Source: Ctenosaura bakeri
Taxonomy: Eukaryota > Chordata > Lepidosauria > Squamata > Iguanidae
Assembly: GCA_948474755.1 (NCBI GenBank)
Contig: CAOLHI010001483.1
Span: forward strand, 1-64,000
Reading direction: 5' to 3'
Length of the DNA: 64,000 nucleotides
Positions 30,926 through 42,601 of this stretch are shown here, one piece after another. The translations under genes were made by a program, and so were the position numbers. The first letter of the stretch is position 1, and every line of letters starts with the position of its first letter. Under the pieces are notes generated by a model. The model worked only from the letters and a program-made list of their open reading frames with translations, ran no database searches and was not told where the DNA came from.

Positions 30926-33768
30926 ACAACGTAGAGAGGTGTACTGTGATTACCCAGCATATGCCTTAAACTTTGTCACCTTTCCTGGCTCTGAGGAATT
31001 GTATTCATGGGTTGAAAACCTCTGGTTTACCCTAACCCATATTATCTCTCTCCAGGATGATGAACCTAATGCATTTTAGCAATTGCACTTTATATTTCAC
31101 ATGTATTCATTATGATTCCAGTTACCTATGCTGTGCTGTCAAAAGCTCATCAAAAGGAAAAGTGATGAATGCTACAGCCCTGCCATACCAGTCTTCTTAT
31201 ATTCTTCTTGTATGTTTTAATGCCATTTTTCAAAAGTATAAACACTGTGACAATGTGTTTGCGATGTGAATGTCCTTGGAATGGCTAAGAGGATTTATAG
31301 CATGCTACAATTCTCTGTTTTCAGCTCCTAGCACCATGTATCATCACAATAACTACAGAGAACCAAGAGGCTATTTGTATATCATTAGCATATCATTGAG
31401 ACAAATCCTTTCCATATAGAATTCATTCTTCAGATAAAACCAGGAAGTAAGTTTATGGCACACTTTAATGGGCTTTCCATCCAGAAAACAACAAGGTACT
31501 TACTCATCTAATCCATAGGCAATGAAATGGATTATCTTCATTAGTGGAAATCAAGTATCTTCAAGTAATCTACCAGAAAGTATAATAGAGTAAGCATTGC
31601 AAATAAAAATCTTCCTAACAACAAAATGTTTCCATGCGTGCTTTAATGAAACAAAGTAATACATCATGTCCTGTTTTTCCCTTTTCTGTTTTGTTCTGAA
31701 TGTGAGCTGATACAGGCTAGGATTGCCAGATCCAAAGGCCTGGTCCTTAGTCTCCCATTTTCAGGGATCATCTCCAGGTGAAAAACAAGGGTACACATTC
31801 TTCTGTTTTGGGAAGCTCAGCTCCAGGCAAGAAGAAAGACCTGTCTCCAAATCTACCCCAGTTGGCAGAGCAGCAGTTTGCCTAAGTTCCAGGGTTTAAT
31901 TGATTTCTTGCTGCCACTTGCAAGACTGTGGAGGAGGCATGTCGACATATTTACTGACTTAGCTTCCTCCTTTCCTCCAATCATTGAAACACCAGGCTCA
32001 CCTTTGCCTCTGCTCTGCATTCACCTTCTGGCCAGAAGCAAGTTTTGTTTGTTGTCATGTGCCTTCAAGTCAGCTAGGTTAAATGTTCCTTATACCACCT
32101 TCCAAAGTAGATGAGAAGAACAATCCCCTCATTTCACCTTGCTCTGAGAACAGACCCTTTAGCTAAGATTTCTGTCTTAGATTCTAAACAGGAAAATTTG
32201 TTCTCTGCACATATGTATTCTTGAATGACAAGCTATGAGCAACTATGTTTGGTACTTAATGCATAACACAATGGTATCACCAGGGATTATCCCTACGTCC
32301 CACCTTTGGGCCTGGAAATATCAGGGCCTCCAATGATTCTCAAATGGTAAACCAGTTGGCCTTACGAATCTCTCATAGTTGTCAGACCAATAAGTTCTGT
32401 TCATTTCAGTGGAACTAATTCATTTGTGCACATACACACAGGCACACACAGACAAAAGTGCATAGGATAGGCACCATCTGCCAAATGAATGGGAAATGCT
32501 CACTGCCAATTTTTTGTGGTTTCTCTATTGGTCTGTGGTAAATATGCCTTATAGTTTAAGCTGAGAATAAGATTTAAGAGAGCAATAGGAAGTTTGCAAC
32601 TGAAAGAACCAAAAGACTACATGTTTCACTTGGTTTAAGAACTAAATGAGTCATGTAAATGTAAATGTGTATCATCACCATATTGACAAAAAAAAAAAAG
32701 AGTATTATCATCAGCTGCCTAATGTTCTAACGGAAGAATATTTCTAGTGTTCAGAGGCCTTCATTATTTAAAGGTCTCTGGCCATTTGCTGAAGCTATAG
32801 TATTCAAAGTGTCTGTGCTTGAGAAAGAGAGGTTTCCACCATCCCTTCACTTTTTCTTATTAAGCCCCCAAATATTTGCTAATCTTTAAAATTAAATGCA
32901 GAGGGTGGGGAAAGCATGCAGAATATCCCAAAGCTGGTGATTCATTCATTATTATTGGTTTTATAGTGCAGTAGAGAATTGATACCACAGGCAAATGAGG
33001 ATTTTGATAGAAAAAAAGTGCTTCATTGATTTGTATTGGAGATCGTTATTTGCAACAACTGCATTTCCCTGTGGCGCCATGTTCTATTCTGTCTTCGTTA
33101 TTCATCCTACAAAAGGAGATAAAGACTCGTATTTAAAGATGATCAACATCAATAGCATTTGAGATCATAAGCATAATGCACCAGGGTGTACGTCATCAGA
33201 CTCAGTTCCATTTTAATGAGTTGATTCATAACAGAGATGACAACTCAAGAGAACATCCTCTGTATCCCATCCTTGAGCAGAATCATAGAAACAGATATTT
33301 TGCTTTCAGAATATAATGTGATGCTCTCACTATGCCAGTTTGCACAGGCTAGGATCCCAAGTCCTGCTTGTCCTCCATGTGCCCAGATATTTCTGGAGGC
33401 ATACTCTTCTCACTGGAAGCACCTTGTGCTGTATCTAATACCCTCATGGAGGATTTACTAACTTGCATGCTTGGCTTTCCAGCTACAGTAATAGCCTGGG
33501 AAAAGAAAGGGCTCAAGAAACTTTTTGGATCATACTTGTATGGTTTAGAAATGGGAAAATTGGTTGGAAGGGATGTTTTATTATCCATTAATAAGCTAAA
33601 AAAGTTTAATTGAATTGCATTTATTTTGGAAAGAGGAAAAATTAACAATTGTGTTTAGGTTAAATCACTATTTAAGTTTTTTTAATTAATCTGCCTAAAA
33701 TCATTACAGAATGATGCAGACCAATGCCTTCTGTGATTTTCTTCCCAACATCCCTTTGTCCTCCTCAT
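30926..33768. other. Long non-coding stretch
   Basis: Only the short SINE tail at 32051-32085 is recognised. The block at about 33020-33240, which includes 'CCTGTGGCGCCATGTTCTAT' and 'AATGCACCAGGGTGTACGTC', is repeat-poor and may be conserved non-coding DNA. Open frames at 31878-32114, 33237-33461 and 33349-33648 show no domain. Confidence 0.5.
32051..32085 (-). mobile_element. BovB-type SINE tail fragment
   Basis: 'TTGTCATGTGCCTTCAAGTC' is the reverse complement of the Sauria-type tail. The remainder is lost. Confidence 0.5.
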
Positions 33769-33895
33769 GTTGAACTTGTTGTTAACTGCCATCAAGTCAG
33801 CTTTGTCTTATGGTGACCCTATGAATGAGAGACTTCCAAGTCACCCTGTTATTAACAGTCCTGTTAAGATCTTGCAAACTCCTTGGTTGAGCTTG
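33769..33895 (-). mobile_element. SINE fragment with BovB-like tail, antisense
   Basis: 'CTGCCATCAAGTCAGCTTTG' then 'TTATGGTGACCCTATGAATG', 'AGACTTCCAAGTCACCCTGT' and 'CTTGCAAACTCC' form a known squamate repeat pattern whose terminus resembles the BovB/Sauria tail. The pol III head is not visible. Confidence 0.6.
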
Positions 33896-34998
33896 AGAGA
33901 ACGAAACAGCTGCATGCATTTTAGGAAAACTTGATTACCCATCCATGTCCCATCCTTTTCTTGCTTTCTCTTTCTCTATCTTTTATCATTTCATCTCCTT
34001 ACATCTCCTACCTGCCTTCTTTAAATTACTGGTTCCCACATGGATTCCAGAAGAAGTCCTATAAGAGCTTCAAAATTCCATGCCCATAGTATGTTAGACC
34101 TTTCACACTGTTAGTGAGAAAAAGAAGGAGGGGAGACCAACAGGAGGGAAGGAGACTTTGATGGTATGGCTTAATTGTGTAGTCTAAAGAATAGTGAAGT
34201 TGATTTTCCTTTTTTTTTTCCTGTCCATATTTCTGTAGTCATGACAGCCCCAAAATGACTGACAAACTCATTCAATGTAGTCATAAAACTGGAGGAAAAT
34301 AAAGACGACGTGATTTTGAACTCATGGTAGAAATGCAATCTTTCAACAGCAAGTTACACTCATTATTGGGAAGAGCAGGAGGAGAAGGTATGATTTGTGG
34401 TTTGAAACCGTGGAACAGGTCAAGAAGCAATATTTTCCTCAAGACTAAGCTGAAATTAGGTTATATGACATCAGAATTTCTCTTCCATTTGGTCTAAACT
34501 GGTTCATGTTTTGCAGCTCATTTTTGTGGAGGTCAAAAGAAAATTTCAGATAGGAATGTATGGTGTCATTCTTCTTCAATCCATCAGAATGAGTTCAGAG
34601 AAATGCCACCAACATCTTAAATCTTGAGTGCAATACAGGTGCTAGCAGCACACATCTGCATTGTTTCCAATCACATAAATAATCAATGGTACACAGGACC
34701 AGCAAAGACATTGCCATCTAAAAAGCTTTCAATATACCCCACTTACTGCCATCATGTGATTCAGGCAGTTTGAGTAGGGATGATGCTATTTTTGTGTGCC
34801 ATCAAGGCAGCTTCAATATATGGTGATATCCAAGTCTAGGTCCCACTGCCAACATAAGACACCAAGCTGTCTTATTGTTGTATCATAGATGAAGCTATTC
34901 AAAGGTTCAAGCTATTGGTATCAAAACACAGCATCAGAGCCTCAAAGATGTTCCCTTATGTAGCTCAGTCAACTCAAGTTACACCCCAACTTTCGATG
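33896..34998. other. Non-coding stretch
   Basis: Contains one weak SINE-like piece (about 34786-34860, 'TGTGCCATCAAGGCAGCTTC'). Otherwise no feature seen. Confidence 0.5.
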
Positions 34999-35087
34999 CA
35001 AAGAAATAGGTGTGTTAGTCTGGATCAGTATGCAAAGAGATCTTGCATCACCTTTGAGACTGAGAGTTGGTAACATAAGCTTTCATG
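34999..35087. repeat. Unclassified reptile-type interspersed repeat
   Basis: 'GTGTTAGTCTGGATCAGTAT', 'TTGCATCACCTTTGAGACTG' and 'ACATAAGCTTTCATGAAG' form a phrase order I recognise as a widespread interspersed repeat in reptiles, but I cannot assign its class from sequence alone. It directly precedes the CR1. Confidence 0.5.
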
Positions 35088-35130
35088 AAGTGTTTCATTC
35101 AGTTCTGGGCACCTCAATTCAAGAAGGATA

Positions 35131-35139
35131 ATAATAATA

Positions 35140-35189
<50 letters not shown>

Positions 35190-35303
35190 TACTACTACTA
35201 TTATTATTTATTTGTATCCCGCCTCTCCATATGGATCGAGACAGCTAACAACTTACAAATAGCATGTATTTCGATACATTTCTTATACATATATATATAT
35301 AAA
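35131..35303 (-). mobile_element. Antisense L2-type tail or SINE inserted in CR1 (10-bp TSD)
   Basis: On the minus strand: 'TGTCTCGATCCATATGGAGA', 'GGCGGGATACAAAT', then a long (AAT/ATT)n tail. This is close to the 3' end of the L2 element at 9250-9332. It is flanked by AAGAAGGATA on both sides (35121-35130 and 35304-35313), a clear target-site duplication. Only the 3' end was inserted, as with a severely 5'-truncated LINE or a SINE sharing that tail. Confidence 0.8.
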
Positions 35304-35520
35304 AAGAAGGATATCAACAAGCTGGAGCGTGTCCAGAGGAGGGAGACCAAAATGGTGAAGGGTCTGGAAGCCATGCCCTATGAGGAAAGGCTTAGAGAGC
35401 TGGGTATGTTTAGTCTACAGGAGAGAAGGTTAAGAGGGGACATGATAGCCATGTTTAAATATCTGAAGGGATGTCATGTCAAGGAGGAAGCAGGTTTGTT
35501 TTCTGCTGCTCCAGAGATAA

Positions 35521-35717
35521 ATGCCATTTCCGCACTACAGTGTTAAACAGCTGCTATTTCAGTACCCTGTGGAATTCTGGGGTTTGTAGTTTACTGAGAC
35601 GAAAGAGCTCTTTGGCTGAGAATTCGAAGTGCCCTTCCCTAAACTACAAACCCCAGAATTCCATAGGAGGTTGATAGTGGAATAGCAGCACTTTAACACT
35701 GTAGTGCAGAAATGGTC
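35521..35717. mobile_element. Foldback MITE family A inside CR1
   Basis: Starts ATGCCATTTCCGCACTACAG and ends CTGTAGTGCAGAAATGGTC. Inner arms carry 'GGAATTCTGGGGTTTGTAGT' and its complement. The flanks are TAA (left) and TAG (right), one base different, where uninterrupted CR1 reads AGACTAGGAC (30662-30671). It fits a 3-bp duplication of TAG with later change. Confidence 0.85.
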
Positions 35718-35978
35718 TAGGACAAGGAGCAATGGATTCAAGCTGCAGGAAAGGAGATTCCACCTGAACCTCAGAAAGAACTTCCTGACGGTCAGAGCTG
35801 TCTGGCAGTGGAATATGCTGCCTCAGAGTGTGGTAGAGTCTCCTTCTTTGGAGGTTTTTAAGCAGAGGTTGGATGGCCATCTTTTGGAAGTGCTTTGATA
35901 TGTGTTCCCGCATAGCAGGAGGTTGGACTATATGGCCCCTGTAGTTTCTTCCAGCTCTATGATTCTACAATTCTATGA

Positions 35979-36630
35979 CTTGTTTTCCATGAGAAGCATA
36001 ATTGCTCCTGCTACACAAGTAGTATCCAAGTAGCACCAATTTATCCAAAAGGATCCAGGGGAGGGAAAATCATGAAATTATAGGCCTGTAAGCCTAACTT
36101 CCATCCCTGACAAACTGATGAAAAAATATTGTTAAAGCCAGTGTTTTTAAACATATTGAAGAATTAGTTTTGCTGAAGAAGAATCCCTATGATTTGTGTG
36201 AAGGAAAACCTTATTTCAACAGTCTTTATGGATGGATTTTGAAGTGAATTTATGTGTGATTGTTATGTAACAGAGTAAAACTCTTTGAAGAGGAATGTGA
36301 AGCAAAGGGGAAGCAGCAATTCTGTCACTAGGTGTATGGTATGATTTCATTTGGATTTAGTCCAAATGAATTCACACTTCCCAAACGAACATGCAGAGCA
36401 GAACATCATGATCCTTCAGACCACATGTTTATCCAAAGAATGTAATGAATTTCTCAACTCAAAATGCATAGAAGAATGTGTGAATTAGCCTTTAAGATGC
36501 TTATCTTAGAAGAAATGGCATTTGAAAATAAATGTGTATTTTTCTGCTCCTTAAAGCATGTTTTGAGGACCTTGTTTGAAACGTTGAATTATATGCGCAA
36601 CAGACATGGACCAGATATGGACCAGACATA
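35979..36630. other. Non-coding stretch
   Basis: No repeat or gene recognised. Short inverted 'TTTGGATTTAGTCCAAAT' (about 36351-36368) is a small hairpin. Confidence 0.5.
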
Positions 36631-37095
36631 GGCCCTTTCCACACAGGCCTATTAAAACGGTGCAGAACAACCTCCAACGGAGGTCTTCTGCACCATGGAG
36701 TGGACTGGGGCGGACTACTTTTCATAGTTCCGCACCTCAGTCCACTCTGGAGTGACCAGAACTAGTCGTGCAGCGTGCTTTTTAAAAACCTCTTTTAAGA
36801 GGGTTTTAAAAAGTACGGAGAGCATGACCCCGTGTCGCTCCGTCCCTGTGCTCCGGTGCAGATTTGCAGGCACGCACTAGTGCGTGCCTGCAGATCTGCA
36901 GGGGCGGGCTTTTGGCTGGCGAACTTCTCTGGTTGGTGGAGAGCCTCCCCAACCGGAAGCCGCCATTTTGGACACCGGAGCAGTGCAGAGTGACGAGCTT
37001 GCACTGCTCCTCATCCCAATGGACTCGCCCGGACCCACCAAAAAGCCGGTGAGTAGCAGCAGAGAGCATTTCCCTCGTCGCGTGTGGAAAGGGCC
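36631..37095 (-). mobile_element. GC-rich 465-bp MITE, copy 2 (inverted)
   Basis: Reverse complement of the copy at 1349-1814, end to end, and nearly equal in length. Ends are GGCCCTTTCCACAC and GTGTGGAAAGGGCC. Flanks are ATA and ATT, compatible with a 3-bp duplication plus one change. The central hairpin lies at about 36779-36814. The overlapping open frames on both strands arise from its GC-rich composition and are not genes. Confidence 0.78.
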
Positions 37096-38773
37096 ATTGA
37101 CTGATCCATCCATCTGTATGTGTAACTGTACATAGTTTCAGATTTTACAGTATCTATGATCAGATTTTCACCATATCAGTTACCACTTATGCTACAGCCA
37201 AATGCTTTTACTTTCAAGGAATTTCCCCTTCATTGCACAACTTCATCCAGGCAGCAGGATACAACCGTCTCTTAGTTCTGTCTTACTAAATATTTTAGGG
37301 TTACTGACAGTTTAAACAGGCTCATAAATCTCTTCCTGCCTTTAAGCCACCTCACTGTATAACTATTTGATTTTATAATTATATTCTACCATTTATTGAC
37401 CTTCTGGAACTAGGACTTCTTGCCAGGATGCAATCATTAGCACAAATGTTTGCTTCCACGAAGAGAGTCAGCATCATGAAGACTGCTAACAATAGCCAGA
37501 GGCCTGCGCCCATCTATATTTGATTATTACCCTCAAAGGATCTGTTGGGATTCTGAGAATTGCAACTGCTGGTTTATGAGCCATCTGGCACTTTTGCATT
37601 TCTAAATGATATTTTTGGGCATTGCTTCTTGAGATTATAAAATAATTGGGGGGTATAAATAGCACCAACCTTGGCACCAAAGTGAATACTCATGGCTTCA
37701 GTGTCATTGAAGTGGGGATTCTGCTTCAAGTTCAATCTTGAAGAGAAAGTCTTCAATAGAGGAAGTATCTAATACCTCCTTTAGAGTACAATGTGGAGCC
37801 AATTCACTGCCCCATTGACAGTGGTGCAACCATCTCCTGATTGTTCTAAAAACAAACAACTAGCTCTTCTATTAAATATTAAAGGAGAAGTTGCCATAGT
37901 GCTGCCAAAGCAGAAGCATTCCTGGCCTCTGAGATTTCAGGGCCACAACTTGAGACCTAAGAATGGCCAGTGGCAATGCCATGCAGGCAGACATCAGTGA
38001 TGTGCCATATTTCCAGTAATGAATCATATTTGCACACTGGACAAAAGTGAAGTGGAGACCATTTTTATCAGCTTAATATGGGCAAAAGGTCTCCTAACCA
38101 AAGACCTAACATACATTGGTACCAATCAACAGAATATGTCATACCTCTCCTAATTCTGCAATAGGACAGTGGATAAGAAAACTACAAAATGGAGCACCAT
38201 GTAGGAAATTTGCTTGCAAGTCCCATTGCTTTGACTTTGGTAGGGTTCCTCTTGTCCCTCAACCAAGTCACATAGTCAACAGAATGTAGAATGGCTGGCA
38301 CCAAAAATAGTCCTTCATGGGGGCACATTAACCTCAGCAGTGGCTATTTTGTTATTGAGATAGAAAATTACTCTATATAATAATGCTAGGTCATCTTACA
38401 AACAAATAAAAACAGCTATTTCCCTTTAGGGTTTATAGCTTCTTCCTAACTTGATAACCTTTTCTTCTCAACTGGAAATAACAGTGGTAATATTTTTTTT
38501 ACAATACAGAAATTACAATTAGTTACAATTTGGGCCAAGGGGAGGAGCTCTTTCTTCAAAACAAGTGTTCTGCCAATATGTAAACCTGTTTTCTGGCTCT
38601 GAATATTTGTTGTGAAATAGTCCTCATTCTCACCCATAAATACTCTTGTGGACAAAGAATTCCCATTGAGTCAGAAAATACACCAGAAGGCACTCAGTGC
38701 AAGATTTCTTATTATTACTATTATTTTTCTTCATGTTGATGAGGCTATTTTAATTCTGTTCTATAATCCTCTT
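37096..38773. other. Non-coding stretch
   Basis: No gene or named repeat. A faint 'GGGATTCTGAGAATTGCAAC' near 37548 resembles the hAT MITE core. Confidence 0.5.
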
Positions 38774-38986
38774 AGACCTCTTTGACACTTCATGATGATA
38801 GCAGTCTGAATCTCGTTTAACAACCATAGTTTCACTCAATAGAATCCTGGGATCTGTAGGCTGCTGAGGCATTAGAGTCCTCTGGCAGAGAGAGTTCTAA
38901 ATATCTCATAAAACTATGGATCCCTGGACTCCATCAGGAAGAGCCATAGGACAAAGTGCTATACCTGTGTAGACTGGAGGAGACCT
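38774..38986. mobile_element. MITE family B, diverged copy
   Basis: 'ATAGAATCCTGGGATCTGTA', 'GAGTCCTCTGGCAGAGAGAG', 'ATCTCATAAAACTATGGATC' and 'TCAGGAAGAGCCATAGGACA' match the palindromic family B order of 23486-23712. The ends are worn and no target duplication is clear. Confidence 0.5.
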
Positions 38987-39797
38987 GAGACTAAATTAGC
39001 TGCAATAGTGGATATTAACTTAGTCATCCAGGCAAACATCTACTCTGACTGGACATGCCAATAGTTTATTCCATCTTATAGCACTTTACTCTGAACGCCT
39101 GTGCCTGAAGCTCAAAGCTTTCAAACAGACAATTTGGTCCAATAAAAAATATGAATTTTATCTATACTGCCATTCTATGAGACTAAAATGAATATGGTTT
39201 CCCTACATGGTAATAATAACAGCTTGAGATGGGGTGATTTTATCATTCCCTCTTGCTTGGATCATTATCAGCTCTGCCCTTGTGAAATGCTAACAAGGTG
39301 CTTCGTGTTTTATGCTGGGCTTTTAATATTCAACTGGTGCTGCCTAATCTGTGCTGCATTGTGAACACATCGTAATCTGGAATTTAACAGTCAGCACAAC
39401 AGAACTGTAATTGTACAGTCAGCACAATAGTAATTGTATATAATCAAACCACAAAAATAAAATGCAAAGGAACTCTTAAGCATGCCATGACACATCCTGA
39501 CCCATCTCCAGTTGAATTCCTCTGCTTTTCCCCACCTCAGCTGGCCAGCCTTTAGCATTTCAGTCTGATCTCCAGTGTCCTCTCCAGGGCATTGCTGTCT
39601 TTCCAGCCTTCAGACATTCTTCTAAAAGTGTCTCCTTGGAGCAAAAACAGACACAAAACTTTTCTTGTTTACTCTAGGGAACTAAGTATAGAAGCCAAGG
39701 TCTTCTGGATTCTTTCCCTATACCCACTGTTCACTTGCCATATCACTGATAGACTTTTTCTGGAATTTGGAGATACTGCAAGGTTTTAGGGCAACAA

Positions 39798-39866
39798 CTC
39801 CAATATCCCTTAAATGGCAAGGCAGATTGCCATGGTGGCTGGAATTCTGGGAGCTATAATCCAAAT
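39798..39866. mobile_element. hAT MITE remnant
   Basis: 'ACTCCAATATCCCTTAAATG' followed by 'TGCCATGGTGGCTGGAATTC' and 'TGGGAGCTATAATCCAAA' is the palindromic core of the family complete at 46843-46977. Confidence 0.5.
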
Positions 39867-39957
39867 AAATAATTTCACTTCATTCTACATTCCTCAGTCA
39901 TGAAATTGTGCACGACCCCAAGAAGGTCATTAATACAATTCATTGTGAATTGGAGAT

Positions 39958-40012
39958 CACAGCTGGCTTTCTTCCACATCAGTGGGGCCAAGACACTGGA
40001 TTTTAGTCAGAA
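39958..40012. repeat. Short unclassified repeat 'E', copy 3
   Basis: 'CACAGCTGGCTTTCTTCCAC' then 'ATCAGTGGGGCCAAGACACT' and 'GGATTTTAGTCAGAAG' is the best-preserved of the three copies (others at 4779-4832 and 17178-17222). Confidence 0.4.
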
Positions 40013-40289
40013 GCTATCAAAGACCTGTAGGGAAGCCATCCTACAGGAAAGATAACATTTAGAACTGTGGATAGCTTCTTGACAAATTCAATATTGCAAT
40101 GATAGGGAAGCCACTATATTAGTGTGAGAAGTGCTTTATTAATGAGCCACACAGCAGGCAAAGATTAGGATAAGAGGAGAAAACATTAGGGGAAAATGCT
40201 GCTATGTCAGCAAGGGAAATTAAAGTCTAAGCTCTGCAGTTGGCTGAAAGAAAGAGTTTTAGGGGACTTTATAAGCAACACATATAAAT

Positions 40290-40530
40290 GCACATAGAGA
40301 GCCAGCATGGTGTAGTGATATAGTATAGTGTAGGACTAGGACTCTGGGAGACCAGTTTGAATCCCTGCTCAGCCATGGAAATCCACTGGGTGACCTTGGG
40401 AAAGTCATGCTCTCAGCCTCAGAGAAAGGCAATGACAAACCCCTTCTTAAAAATCTTGTCAAGAAAACCCTGTGATAGTTTCTCTCCTTAGGGCAGCCAT
40501 AAGTTAGGGTTGACTTGAAGACACACAACA
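40290..40530 (+). mobile_element. Sauria SINE, near full length
   Basis: 'GAGCCAGCATGGTGTAGTGA' begins the tRNA-like head (A box). 'CCAGTTTGAATCCCTGC' is the B box. The body continues through 'CCACTGGGTGACCTTGGG', 'AGAGAAAGGCAATGACAAAC' and 'TCAAGAAAACCCTGTGATAG'. The tail 'TAAGTTAGGGTTGACTTGAA' then 'GACACACAAC' is the BovB-like 3' end. The best reference copy for the other Sauria SINEs in this window. Confidence 0.93.
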
Positions 40531-41504
40531 TGAATGCATATAATAGGTTACCACAGAACCATTGTCTATCTTTAGTGACCTCTCATCTGAAAAGGACCTA
40601 AGCTAAAACTTGTAGCAACTACTCCAAAAATCTCTCATTTGTTCAAAGAAGTGGAAAGTTTCTAACCATACTATACAGTAATATCTTTTTCATAGGGAAT
40701 TTTATAATTGGTGTCTTTCTATTCTCTGGACATTTTTACATCTTTCCCGGCTTTTATATATTTATGCTTTGTTCCACATTTTTAATCTTAATGCTTTGCT
40801 GCATGAAAAAAGTCAAGTCCTCAGGAAACCTAGAAACCTGAGCAGTGAGCAAATCTTTTGTGCACTTTCCAGAACTTCAAAAAGCATATTAACTAGTAAA
40901 GCAGAAATTTTAACTTCACAGTAATGAGCAGTGATGACCATACTGACAAATTATGGAAGCTGTAGTTCAAAAAGTAATTCTTCCAGATTCTGATTTGATT
41001 CAGACCCTTATCTGATTATTCTGAAAATAGACCAATTAACCAAAACTAAACAAAAATTGAAGGTGCAGTTCCTGATGTTGACTTGGATATTTATGTTTTT
41101 GTGCTTTCCACAGGCTATGGCTGGAAATCAACAACTGGCTAGTTTATGAGAATCAGATGAAATTTCCACGTATAATAGCTCCTCATGGGGAGATTATGCC
41201 TGTTAGAGATCAGGAGAATGGCTTCAAGGAGTTTTCTGCAAATGCAAGTTTTATATTTTAGTAATTTCCCAAAACGGTACACATTCACCTCTAGGCTTTT
41301 GGTGGGCAATTGTGAAAATGATATGTAGAATAGAGGAGGCTTGGCTGGATCTAAGAAACACACAAAATGTCAGGAGGAACAGGAGAAGTATTTAAATTTG
41401 GGCTGATCTGGTGACAGCAAGTGTTATGCCCCCTCCTTGAGAGTTCATTCTTTATTAGAAAATGAATTAGATCTTCCAATGGAGGAGTCACAGCAGATGT
41501 CTGA
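40531..41504. other. Non-coding stretch
   Basis: A hAT-like scrap ('GGAAGCTGTAGTTCAAAAAG', about 40957-40976) is the only repeat I see. No gene. Confidence 0.5.
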
Positions 41505-41694
41505 GGCCATTTCCACACTACAGTGTTACAGTGCTTTCAACATCCTATGGAATCTGGGGTTTGCAGTTTATGGAGGGGCTTTTAGAATTCTCAGCCAGGG
41601 AGTTCTTTGGCCTCAGTAAACTACAAACTCCAGAATTCCACAGGATGTTGAAAGTAGAATAACAATACTATAACAGTGTCAGGCAGAAATGGCC
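41505..41694. mobile_element. Foldback MITE family A (TSD TGA)
   Basis: GGCCATTTCCACACTACAGT at the left, GGCAGAAATGGCC at the right, flanked by TGA on both sides (41502-41504 and 41695-41697). Inner arms 'TCAACATCCTATGGAATCTG' and 'CAGAATTCCACAGGATGTTG' pair. No coding capacity. Confidence 0.88.
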
Positions 41695-42428
41695 TGACAA
41701 CCAGCCAAGTTCTCCAGCAGGTCAACTCAGGTTTAAAACAGGAAGAGGAGCTAGAAGAGACACCTCTTCATCTCTGAGAATGGTGGCATCTCAGATGTCT
41801 GGACCAGTTCCCCTCAGATGGAGAGCTTGCAATGAAGCTGTGGAATCCTTTCCCTAAATACTGCTTGGCCCCTGAGCAATAAAAAGCAGGACAACAAGAC
41901 TCATTGGCCACTAGCCAATCAGCATCGTCAGCTTCTGCCTGGTTTCCTCCATCCCTGTCATGGAAGAAGGAAAAGGGAAGAATAAAGTACATGGTGAAAG
42001 CAATGGCTCTATAGGCCCTGATTGCATGCTGAGAAAAGAGAAGGAGGTAGGAGAGATGGAGAGCCCTGCTGTTGTTTTAAATGTCTGCTGGAACAAGGGC
42101 ATTGTGGAATAGGGGGGACATAGACAATCTCCTGTTCTTTGCTGAAGGCCCTCTTTCCCAGTCCCCCTTCCCACAGCTCCTGGCTCCAGAAAGCAGTCTA
42201 CACAATGGCTGAACTCCATATTGCTTTGCATCTCCTTCCTTCTCAGAAGTTTTCAGGCAGACTTGCTTCGATCATCTTCCTCTCCACCTCCTTCAATGGG
42301 AAAGGGGATGTAGGCAGAGGTAGGTGTATCTGTGTCGGTTAGGGGTTGAAAAACATGAGAAAATATTCCCCCAAAAAATCATAAAATGTGTTTTTCAAGG
42401 GTCAAGAAACTTAACAGGAACTTTGGTT
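41695..42428. other. Non-coding stretch
   Basis: The 106-residue minus-strand frame at 41911-42231 has no recognisable domain. No repeat identified. Confidence 0.5.
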
Positions 42429-42601
42429 CTTGTGGGTTTTCAGACTTTGAGACCGTGTTATGGTTGTATTTTCTCCTGAAGTTTCGCCTGCATCTGTGGC
42501 TGGCATCTTCAGAGGAATGGTGAATTGGAAATGGAGTGGAGAATATATATGCCAGTCTCCTCCAACCAGAACATGGTCTCAAAGCCCAAAAAACCCACAA
42601 G
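42429..42601 (-). mobile_element. Foldback element with hammerhead-like core (Penelope-like?)
   Basis: About 45-bp inverted repeats form the ends: CTTGTGGGTTTTCAGACTTT on the left pairs with the right end near 42557-42601. Between them the minus strand carries CTGAAGA (42506-42512) and GAAAC (42481-42485) separated by a 6-bp stem with one mismatch (GCCAGC / GCAGGC), plus flanking TCCT and AGGA that can pair. That is the layout of a type I hammerhead, a motif known from Penelope-like retroelements. Deviations: one extra U after CTGAAGA, and UUC where GUC is usual. Confidence 0.55.

Larger units (their letters stand above)
35088..35978 (+). mobile_element. CR1 LINE 3' end split by two insertions
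   Basis: CR1 text runs '[11 protein letters not shown]' up to 35130, resumes at 35314 ('[20 protein letters not shown]', '[20 protein letters not shown]') to 35520, then resumes at 35718 ('[20 protein letters not shown]', 'WNMLPQSVVESPSLEVFKQR'). It ends with the CR1 3' UTR and worn ATTCTATG octamers. Removing the insertions at 35131-35303 and 35521-35717 restores continuity with the copy at 14261-14778, which shows their order and boundaries. Confidence 0.9.
38987..40289. other. Mostly unique non-coding stretch
   Basis: It contains a 28-bp tandem repeat ('ACAGTCAGCACAA' at 39387 and 39415) within a repeat-poor block (39190-39470), a hAT remnant (39798-39866) and repeat E copy 3. No gene recognised. 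Confidence 0.5.

Noticed and set aside
35085..35546. 153-residue frame with a long poly-tyrosine run
   Set aside because: It joins CR1 relic, an (ATT)n tail and more CR1 text; the frame is accidental across an insertion.
36795..37135. Several overlapping frames on both strands
   Set aside because: They lie in the GC-rich MITE, and equivalent frames occur in its other copy at 1349-1814; composition explains them.
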